In this document: positions 9,743 to 13,940 of the stretch, one piece after another | How the letters are laid out: the number at the start of each line of letters is the position of its first letter | Position numbering within the stretch: position 1 is the stretch's first letter | Source of the DNA: Candidatus Dadabacteria bacterium | GTDB taxonomy: Bacteria > Desulfobacterota_D > UBA1144 > Nemesobacterales > UBA2774 | DNA length: 13,940 bases | Direction of reading: 5' to 3' | NCBI GenBank assembly: GCA_003229065.1 | Contig: QIHJ01000258.1 | Span: forward strand, 1 to 13,940 | The notes under the pieces: model-generated | What the model was told of the DNA's origin: nothing | Databases searched by the model: none | Seen by the model: the letters and a program-made list of their open reading frames with translations, nothing else | Position numbers and translations under genes: made by a program

Positions 9743-9850
9743 TTAATGAGCCCGGGGGGATCAAAATCTTTACTCCTTAAGTACTCATTAAAGGAGGAGT
9801 AGATTCAAAAGAGGTATGGAGTGTCTCTTCCCCCCGGACCCAGAGTTTTC
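9743..9850 (+). ncRNA. Candidate structured small RNA, family not recognised
   Basis: About 108 nt, both ends approximate. Closing helix P1: CCGGGGGGA (9752-9760) pairs perfectly with TCCCCCCGG (9829-9837). Inside, P2 is ten base pairs with a 2-nt bulge: AATCT (9765-9769) with AGATT (9801-9805) and ACTCC (9772-9776) with GGAGT (9796-9800), enclosing a 19-nt loop. P3 is short: AGAG (9810-9813) with CTCT (9825-9828). The 5' end TTAATGAG (9743-9750) is a perfect 8-nt complement of CTCATTAA (9784-9791) in the P2 loop, so a pseudoknot or an alternative fold is possible. AAGGA and ATGGA occur in the P2 and P3 loops, resembling CsrA-binding ANGGA motifs. A TTTT at 9846-9849 might mark the end but is not a classical terminator. 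I saw no match to SRP RNA, tmRNA, 6S RNA, RNase P RNA or tRNA. Confidence 0.55.
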
Positions 9851-9996
9851 TATGTACTTATAGTATATCTAACAATTCCGGATTTTGACTATAAATTATT
9901 TTCGGCTGCCGGTTACATACATTAATATTAATAACCGCCATAAATTACTGATAATATGGAGATTCGGTAAATCTAAATTAAATAGAGTCTCCCTGG

Positions 9997-10024
9997 AAAA
10001 AGCCATGAGCCGGGCTTATGGCTT
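9997..10024 (-). terminator. Intrinsic terminator of the fmdB-like/amidohydrolase unit
   Basis: Read on the minus strand, AAGCCATAAGCC (10024 to 10013) can pair with GGCTCATGGCTT (10011 to 10000), about eleven pairs with one G-U wobble, followed directly by five T (10001 to 9997). It lies 35 bases after the amidohydrolase stop. On the plus strand the same stem is followed by CTCAAAG, so it should terminate in the minus direction only. Confidence 0.85.
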
Positions 10025-10058
10025 CTCAAAGATTTGGATATCTATATTCCGGAAATTC

Positions 10059-10913
10059 TTACCAGTTCTTTCCGTAAAGCTTCTCGGCGTTATTCCAGAA
10101 GATATCATCCTTTAACTGATCCGAGATGTCGGCGCCTTCAATTTTCCAGTACTCAGATGCAAAGTCGCTCCATGGAATGTCAGAACCGAATAGGAACCTG
10201 TCGCCCCCTATCCCTCTTTCCTCTATTTCCTTAAGAAGCCAGGACGACCCGAACCCGACTGCCCAGGAGGAATCCGTATAGACCTTGTAGCCTTCTTCGA
10301 CGAGATCAAAAAACCTGGGTACGAATTTTATGTGACCGCTCACGCCGCCGCCCATATGCACAACATGAATTTTAACCCTCTTGCCGTGCTCTTTTATGAG
10401 CGCAAGGGCGTTGTCTATATCAGAGCCGCCTCCGGGGCTGGTATGAATATGTAGAGGCATATCGTTTTCCTCTGCGGCATCAAGGATCATCTTCCATAGT
10501 GGAGTCGACTCCTCGTCCCACTCCGCAGGGTTAAATGTGCCTCCGAGAAGACATGTCGTCTTTAGCCCTACGAGCCCCTTTTCTCCGATCAGCTTGAGGG
10601 CTTCTGTGGTGCGTTCCATGTCCTTTGGGAGCGCCGAGACCCAAATCAGTCCCATAAGACGGTCGGTAGACTGTACGCTTTCTCCGACCAGGGGATTCAG
10701 TGTGAAAGGCTGGGCTGAGTCCGGGTAACCGTAATTGGCCATTATGAGCGCCCGGTCCACGCCGTGCCCGTCCATGCCCTTTATATAATCCTCGGTCTTG
10801 TCGTAGTCGGTCGTAGGCTTGACCGCTTCGGGTAGCCCGTAGTAGGCAAACCCCGGAACAGGGCCTATGTGGCTGTGGTTATCAAATACCTTTTTCCTAT
10901 TGTTCATACCCAT
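10059..10913 (-). CDS. Amidohydrolase_2 family metal-dependent hydrolase
   Basis: A 284-residue TIM-barrel hydrolase or decarboxylase of the ACMSD/amidohydrolase_2 group. Metal-site residues follow the family order: H13 and H15 in DNHSHIG (the HxH after strand 1), H155/H157 in PLHIHTSPGG (strand 5), H183/H186 in KIHVVHMGG (strand 6) and D245 in LFGSDIPWSD (strand 8). There is no signal peptide, so it is probably cytoplasmic. Members hydrolyse or decarboxylate many cyclic or carboxylated compounds, and I cannot name the substrate. The start is supported by AGGAGG (10925 to 10920 on the minus strand), seven bases from the ATG. It follows the FmdB-like gene by 26 bases and ends at a good terminator, so the two form a transcription unit. 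Confidence 0.85.
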   Translation of the reverse strand: MGMNNRKKVFDNHSHIGPVPGFAYYGLPEAVKPTTDYDKTEDYIKGMDGHGVDRALIMANYGYPDSAQPFTLNPLVGESVQSTDRLMGLIWVSALPKDMERTTEALKLIGEKGLVGLKTTCLLGGTFNPAEWDEESTPLWKMILDAAEENDMPLHIHTSPGGGSDIDNALALIKEHGKRVKIHVVHMGGGVSGHIKFVPRFFDLVEEGYKVYTDSSWAVGFGSSWLLKEIEERGIGGDRFLFGSDIPWSDFASEYWKIEGADISDQLKDDIFWNNAEKLYGKNW

Positions 10914-10939
10914 ATGACTTCCTCCTATACTTGATTTTT

Positions 10940-11314
10940 TTAATGAGTCTCCATTTTTTCCCCAACGCGCGCGCGCATGGATTTTTCTATTGATGTAGAA
11001 GACTCGCCCTTCTCTAAGCGGCCTGCAACTTCTTTAAAATCATCGCCGTAATTACTTTTAGATCCCCGGCCGGCTTTGTTCATTGTATCCGCTAAGGATT
11101 TCGTATCTTCTTTCTTGGTATTTTGTTTTGTGGATCCAGAAGCATTGGGAGCAGTCTTCTCTTTGACAACAGCTACGTTTGAAATAACACGCTCTAGCTT
11201 CTTACCCCCGCATTCGGGACAAAGGGTTTTTACTTGACTTGCTTCTGCGAAGCTTAGGAAAAACACCTCTACATCTCGGGTGCAGTCTGAACAGTAGTAT
11301 TCATAGATAGGCAT
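10940..11314 (-). CDS. FmdB-family zinc ribbon protein
   Basis: A 124-residue protein with the FmdB opening MPIYEYYCSDC and two Cys pairs, C8/C11 and C32/C35 (CPECGG), forming a zinc ribbon in the first 45 residues. The rest (50-124) is a polar, probably disordered tail rich in Lys, Ser and Thr, longer than the core domain. The family is named after a regulator of amide- and urea-controlled formamidase expression in Methylophilus, but most members have no proven role; some may simply bind nucleic acid or metal. The start has AGGAAA five bases upstream (minus strand 11325 to 11320), which is also the arm of an inverted repeat. It is the first gene of a two-gene unit with the amidohydrolase. 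Confidence 0.85.
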   Translation of the reverse strand: MPIYEYYCSDCTRDVEVFFLSFAEASQVKTLCPECGGKKLERVISNVAVVKEKTAPNASGSTKQNTKKEDTKSLADTMNKAGRGSKSNYGDDFKEVAGRLEKGESSTSIEKSMRARVGEKMETH

Positions 11315-11319
11315 TTAGT

Positions 11320-11354
11320 TTTCCTAAAGTGTATATTTTATATATTTTAGGAAA
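11320..11354. repeat. 9-bp inverted repeat over the fmdB-like promoter and ribosome site
   Basis: TTTCCTAAA (11320-11328) and TTTAGGAAA (11346-11354) are perfect inverted arms 17 bases apart. The distal arm overlaps the -10 box of the minus-strand promoter, and the proximal arm contains the Shine-Dalgarno of the FmdB-like gene. As transcription should start near 11337, only one arm is transcribed, so a DNA operator is more likely than an RNA hairpin. Confidence 0.5.
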
Positions 11355-11372
11355 TATTGTGTTCGTAGTCAA
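11344..11372 (-). promoter_or_regulatory. Sigma70-type promoter of the fmdB-like/amidohydrolase unit
   Basis: On the minus strand, TTGACT (11372 to 11367) and TAAAAT (11349 to 11344) are separated by 17 bases, close to consensus. Transcription would start near 11337, about 23 bases before the FmdB-like start codon. Confidence 0.65.
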
Positions 11373-11421
11373 CCGCTAATTTTTGTAGCCCCGAATAATA
11401 TATTCTGGTGGAGAATAAACT

Positions 11422-11466
11422 CTTGACTTGATTTACTAAAGTTGATAAAGTGTCAAGTATAGTAAA
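11422..11466. repeat. Overlapping inverted repeats at the plus-strand promoter, possible operator
   Basis: CTTGAC (11422-11427) is the inverse of GTCAAG (11452-11457), and TTTACTA (11432-11438) is the inverse of TAGTAAA (11460-11466). Together they span the -35 to +8 region of the promoter for the GNAT gene. A repressor bound here would block transcription; the XRE-cupin protein encoded in the same unit is the natural candidate, by inference only. Confidence 0.45.
11423..11451 (+). promoter_or_regulatory. Sigma70-type promoter of the GNAT/AIR synthase-like unit
   Basis: TTGACT (11423-11428) and TAAAGT (11446-11451) are 17 bases apart. Transcription would start near 11458, about 29 bases before the GNAT start codon. 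The -10 box is less than ideal, as for a regulated promoter. Confidence 0.5.
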
Positions 11467-11486
11467 CGCGCTTCAGTGAAGGTCAG

Positions 11487-11948
11487 TTGGAAAAATTTAT
11501 ATTTAAAATAGCCGAAAACGAAAAAGAGCTAGAGGGTTATTTTGGGATTCGACAGGAAGTATTTGTTGAAGAGCAGAGCGTATTTAACGAGACGGATGTA
11601 GATACATATGACACCGATCCGTTTCATAAAGCAATACATATTGTTGCACTTAAGGAGTCGGACGGAACGATGGTAGGTGCAGTCAGGTGTTATAGAAAAG
11701 AGGGCGATACATGGTTTGGCGGACGGTTGAGTGCTAGGGAGGGTTACCGTAACGGCAGGGTCGGGGCGGGTCTTGTAAGATTTGCCGTAAAGACCATGAA
11801 ATCACAAGATTGCAAAAATTTTCACGCGTACGTACAACCTCAAAACGTCAGGTTTTTTAAAAGGTTAGGCTGGGAGCCTGTAGGGGAACCCAAGACATAT
11901 CAGGGACTCCTGCATCAGTTAATGAAGGCTGACTTAGATTCAGAATAA
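11487..11948 (+). CDS. GNAT N-acetyltransferase, MSMEG_0567/Sll0786 (Nit1C) type
   Basis: A 153-residue GNAT-fold protein. The sequence follows the MSMEG_0567/Sll0786 group: IRQEVFVEEQSVF (21-33), a gap, IHIVAL (50-55), VGAVRCYRKEGDTWFGGRLSAREGYRNGRVGAGLVRFAV (63-101) with the acetyl-CoA loop near 87-97, YVQPQNVRFFKRLGW (115-129) and the C-terminal YQGLLHQLMKADL (138-150). In Nit1C clusters this protein accompanies a nitrilase, a radical SAM protein and an AIR synthase-like protein, and the cluster has been tied to growth on cyanide; the acyl acceptor is unknown. It is shorter than many relatives. The start is TTG at 11487, with GAAGG (11478-11482) four bases upstream; no ATG or GTG fits in frame before residue 62. 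The Sll0787-type gene follows after 15 bases. Confidence 0.85.
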   Translation: MEKFIFKIAENEKELEGYFGIRQEVFVEEQSVFNETDVDTYDTDPFHKAIHIVALKESDGTMVGAVRCYRKEGDTWFGGRLSAREGYRNGRVGAGLVRFAVKTMKSQDCKNFHAYVQPQNVRFFKRLGWEPVGEPKTYQGLLHQLMKADLDSE

Positions 11949-11963
11949 ACGATAAGGGTCGAA

Positions 11964-12944
11964 ATGCGGGATTTGATCAGGAACCTAAAATCATCGGATA
12001 CGCTAGCTCAAAAAGAGGCTATTAGTAAGATATGGGAATATTTTCCGCAGGTCTCGGAAATAGACGGCGACCAGGTGCATCTTGGAGACGACGCTGCAGC
12101 AATTAAGTCTGGAAATGAGTATTTGCTGCTTGCGGGAGAGGGGGTATATCCCCCGCTCTTAAAAACAAACCCTTATTTGGCCGGGCGTATCTCGGTGCTG
12201 ACGAACGTAAACGATATTTACGCTATGGGTGGAAGACCCGTGGCGATTGTCGACGTAATTATTGGCACAGATGACGAATCCATAAAAGAAATTCTCCGCG
12301 GCATAAGGGATAACGCTTCACGCTATGGTGTGCCTGTGGTCGGAGGTCATATAACACAAACGGAGTCTGTGTATGACTTTCCCTCCTCCTCACTTTCGGT
12401 GTTTATCTTGGGTAAAGCGAAGAAACTCCTTTCGAGCTTTAACGCTAGAAGCGGGGACGACCTGGTATTTATATCAAATTCAAAAGGGAAGTTTGTCTCA
12501 GGGTTTAATTTCTGGGACTCCTCGAGCATGCTGACGGACATTGAGGTTGCGGCTGATCTGGAGCTCGTGGCAGAGACCGCGGAGCAAGGCCTGGCAGATA
12601 CGGGAAAAGACGTAAGTATGGCTGGTTTGATAGGCTCGCTGCTCATGCTCCTTGAGAGCTCCTCTCTCGGTGCAGAGATTAATATCGACAGCATCCCGCG
12701 CCCATATGAAGTCCCTCTGGCGGAATGGATGCTCGCGTTCCCGAGTTTCGGGTTCATCTTGTCCGTAATGCCCGAGAATACTCCCCACGTGAGAGAGAAA
12801 TTCGCGGGGGCCGGGCTTACATGTGAGAGCATAGGAAAGGTCATAGAGGGGAAGAGTGTTTATTTCGTCAACAATAAAGGCGATAAGGAGCTTTTTTGGG
12901 ATTTTCATAAGAATAGCTTAATTGGTGTCAGGGAAACGAATTAA
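11964..12944 (+). CDS. AIR synthase-related protein, Sll0787 (Nit1C) type
   Basis: A 326-residue member of the PurM/ThiL/SelD/HypE ATP-binding superfamily. Visible motifs are GDDAAAI (41-47, the Mg-ATP Asp cluster), LTNVNDIYAMGGRPVAIVD (79-97, the central PurM/ThiL signature) and VPVVGGH (123-129). A second domain follows from about residue 155 (LLSSFNARSGDDLVFI). The length and opening (about 30 helical residues before the ATP site) fit the Sll0787 group found in Nit1C clusters. Superfamily members phosphorylate an amide, carbonyl or selenide oxygen-type group with ATP; the substrate here is not known. It is probably co-translated with the GNAT gene upstream (15-base gap, AAGGGTC before the ATG) and the XRE-cupin gene downstream (13-base gap). 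Confidence 0.87.
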   Translation: MRDLIRNLKSSDTLAQKEAISKIWEYFPQVSEIDGDQVHLGDDAAAIKSGNEYLLLAGEGVYPPLLKTNPYLAGRISVLTNVNDIYAMGGRPVAIVDVIIGTDDESIKEILRGIRDNASRYGVPVVGGHITQTESVYDFPSSSLSVFILGKAKKLLSSFNARSGDDLVFISNSKGKFVSGFNFWDSSSMLTDIEVAADLELVAETAEQGLADTGKDVSMAGLIGSLLMLLESSSLGAEINIDSIPRPYEVPLAEWMLAFPSFGFILSVMPENTPHVREKFAGAGLTCESIGKVIEGKSVYFVNNKGDKELFWDFHKNSLIGVRETN

Positions 12945-12957
12945 CAACAGGTGGAGA

Positions 12958-13545
12958 ATGGATATAGAAATAAATCAAATTGATCACATAGTTTCTAAGC
13001 TCGGAGAGAAGATTAAAGCTCTTCGAACGGAGAAGGGTCTGTCGCTAAAAGACCTCTCAGAGAGGTCCGGAATATCCGCAGCCGCAATCCACAAGATAGA
13101 GGCAAACGGCATAACCCCGACTATCACGACAATGATGAAGATCGCTGACTCGCTTGGGAAGAACGTGAGTCATTTTATCGAGGAAGATAGAAAGGCTCAA
13201 GATGTTGTTTTTGTTCCCGCAAAGAAACGCGAGCCAATTCTTACGTTCAAAAAAGGACTCGATTTAAAGGGAATATCGGCAAAGCAATACGGTGATTTTA
13301 TTATGACAGCAGCCTACGCGACCGTGGCAGTGGGAGCTTCGAGCGGCAGGAGACCTATGAAGCATCAGGGGGAGGAGCTTGTTTATTGCCTTCAGGGAAA
13401 AATAGAGTTCAAAGTCAACAACGATACATATGTCCTGAGTGCGGGAGACAGTATTAACTACAGGACGCATCTGGACCATAAATGGAAGAATATAGGTAAT
13501 AAGGAAGCAAAACTAATATGGGTGCTCGCTGTTCCTCCTACTTAA
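12958..13545 (+). CDS. XRE-family regulator with C-terminal cupin sensor domain
   Basis: A 195-residue transcription regulator. Residues 14-70 form an XRE helix-turn-helix (LGEKIKALRTEKGLSLKDLSERSGISAAAIHKIEANGITPTITTMMKIADSLG), and residues 115-192 a small cupin barrel with HQGEELVYCLQGKIEF (136-151) and SAGDSINYRTHLDHKWKN (161-178). H136, E140 and H174 are possible metal ligands. Proteins of this build usually sense a small molecule in the cupin and control the adjacent operon. I chose ATG 12958, preceded closely by AGGTGG (12949-12954), over an upstream in-frame GTG at 12922 that lies inside the previous gene. Its place inside the operon suggests local autoregulation, perhaps through the inverted repeats at 11422-11466. 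Confidence 0.92.
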   Translation: MDIEINQIDHIVSKLGEKIKALRTEKGLSLKDLSERSGISAAAIHKIEANGITPTITTMMKIADSLGKNVSHFIEEDRKAQDVVFVPAKKREPILTFKKGLDLKGISAKQYGDFIMTAAYATVAVGASSGRRPMKHQGEELVYCLQGKIEFKVNNDTYVLSAGDSINYRTHLDHKWKNIGNKEAKLIWVLAVPPT

Positions 13546-13581
13546 CATAAAGTGGAGCGGCAGTGGGTTACAGAATCCGTT

Positions 13582-13940
13582 ATGAATGAAAAATATATAG
13601 CCGAGCTCATTAATGATGCGAATAAAGAGGCCGTGGGCAGAATACTGTCTTCGGAGCCTGTACTCACGGACGTTGCCCGCGCGCTTGACGTCATCCCGGG
13701 AATGACTCCCGACACGATACTACATGCAGGGCCTCCGATTAGCTGGAAAAGGATGTGCGACCCGATGAAAAGGGCGGTCCGCGGGGCTTTAATATTCGAA
13801 GGGCTCGCAAAGGATGACAGGCAAGCCGAAAAACTGATGAAGTCAGAGAAAATTACCCTTTCCCCGGGGCATCACCACGATTCGGTAGGGCCTATGACCG
13901 GCATAATATCCGCGTCAATGCCTGTTATCGTCACTAAAGA
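13582..13940 (+). CDS. DUF1116 family protein, N-terminal part (3' end outside window)
   Basis: The first 119 residues of a protein that continues past the window. VARALDVIPGMTPDTILHAGPPISWKRM (33-60), RGALIFEGLAKDDRQAEKLM (68-87) and LSPGHHHDSVGPMTGIISASMPVIV (94-118) match the opening of DUF1116 proteins. The E. coli member YlbE (AllG) is reported as a subunit of oxamate carbamoyltransferase with FdrA (AllF) and YlbF (AllH), which splits oxalurate to oxamate and carbamoyl phosphate in allantoin use. Whether this one does the same cannot be told from the N-terminus. ATG 13582 is the conservative start; an in-frame GTG at 13552 would add ten residues, and neither has a good ribosome site. It lies 36 bases after the XRE-cupin gene, probably in the same operon. 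Confidence 0.85.
   Translation, partial: MNEKYIAELINDANKEAVGRILSSEPVLTDVARALDVIPGMTPDTILHAGPPISWKRMCDPMKRAVRGALIFEGLAKDDRQAEKLMKSEKITLSPGHHHDSVGPMTGIISASMPVIVTK

Larger units (their letters stand above)
9625..10058. other. Protein-free region between convergent genes
   Basis: A 434-base stretch between the peptidase gene (plus) and the amidohydrolase gene (minus). It contains a promoter and a structured RNA (9707-9850) and the minus-strand terminator (9997-10024), described separately. CTATGC (9640-9645) and GCATAG (9665-9670) could form a weak hairpin, but no T tract follows. In 9851-9990 I see only A/T-rich sequence with nothing recognisable. Confidence 0.6.

Noticed and set aside
9816..9863. 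A 15-codon reading frame inside the structured RNA, preceded by an AAGGAGGAG sequence
   Set aside because: The SD-like sequence is 16 bases from the ATG and is paired in P2, the nearer GAGG is only one base away, and the peptide has no repeated regulatory codons. A leader peptide is not supported.
9885..10115. A 76-codon plus-strand frame between the peptidase and amidohydrolase genes
   Set aside because: It is A/T-rich, has no ribosome site, crosses the minus-strand terminator and overlaps the end of the amidohydrolase gene.

Overview
The window is bacterial chromosome, gene dense and without prophage or insertion sequences. It suggests a Gram-negative bacterium. There is a type IV pilus retraction ATPase, a phosphatidylserine/phosphatidylethanolamine pathway and a predicted lipoprotein peptidase. 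The order ilvB-ilvN-ilvC-psd-pssA is one I know from Deltaproteobacteria/Desulfobacterota such as Geobacter, so I lean to that group or a related uncultured phylum. That is inference from gene order only.

Layout. 1-480: 3' end of a pilT-like gene. 629-1606: tsaB (tRNA t6A synthesis) and a small DUF465/YdcH-like coiled-coil protein. 1728-6539: a five-gene block in which ilvB, ilvN and ilvC give the first two steps of branched-chain amino acid synthesis. psd and pssA follow, with stop/start overlaps from ilvN to pssA that imply one co-translated unit. pssA makes phosphatidylserine and psd decarboxylates it to phosphatidylethanolamine. 6748-9624: one long gene for a double-length M16 metallopeptidase with a lipoprotein-type signal. 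Only its first half keeps the zinc motif.

9625-10058 is protein-free. It holds what looks like a free-standing structured RNA: a good sigma70-type promoter at 9707-9736, then a transcript (about 9743-9850) with a 9-bp perfect closing helix, an inner 10-bp stem and an 8-nt perfect match between its 5' end and the loop of that stem (a possible pseudoknot). I do not recognise the family. It also holds a clear intrinsic terminator for the minus-strand genes.

10059-13940 is a divergent accessory region. On the minus strand, an FmdB-type zinc ribbon protein is followed by an amidohydrolase_2 family enzyme. On the plus strand come a GNAT protein of the MSMEG_0567/Sll0786 type, an AIR synthase-related protein of the Sll0787 type, an XRE-cupin regulator and the start of a DUF1116 protein (the family of the E. 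coli oxamate carbamoyltransferase subunit YlbE/AllG). The first two are signature members of the Nit1C nitrilase cluster linked to cyanide assimilation, but no nitrilase or radical SAM gene is next to them here. Pairing them with a DUF1116 protein and an XRE-cupin regulator suggests a variant nitrogen/carbamoyl pathway. Both divergent units have readable promoters overlapped by inverted repeats. The RNA at 9743-9850 and this variant cluster are the best candidates for something undescribed.
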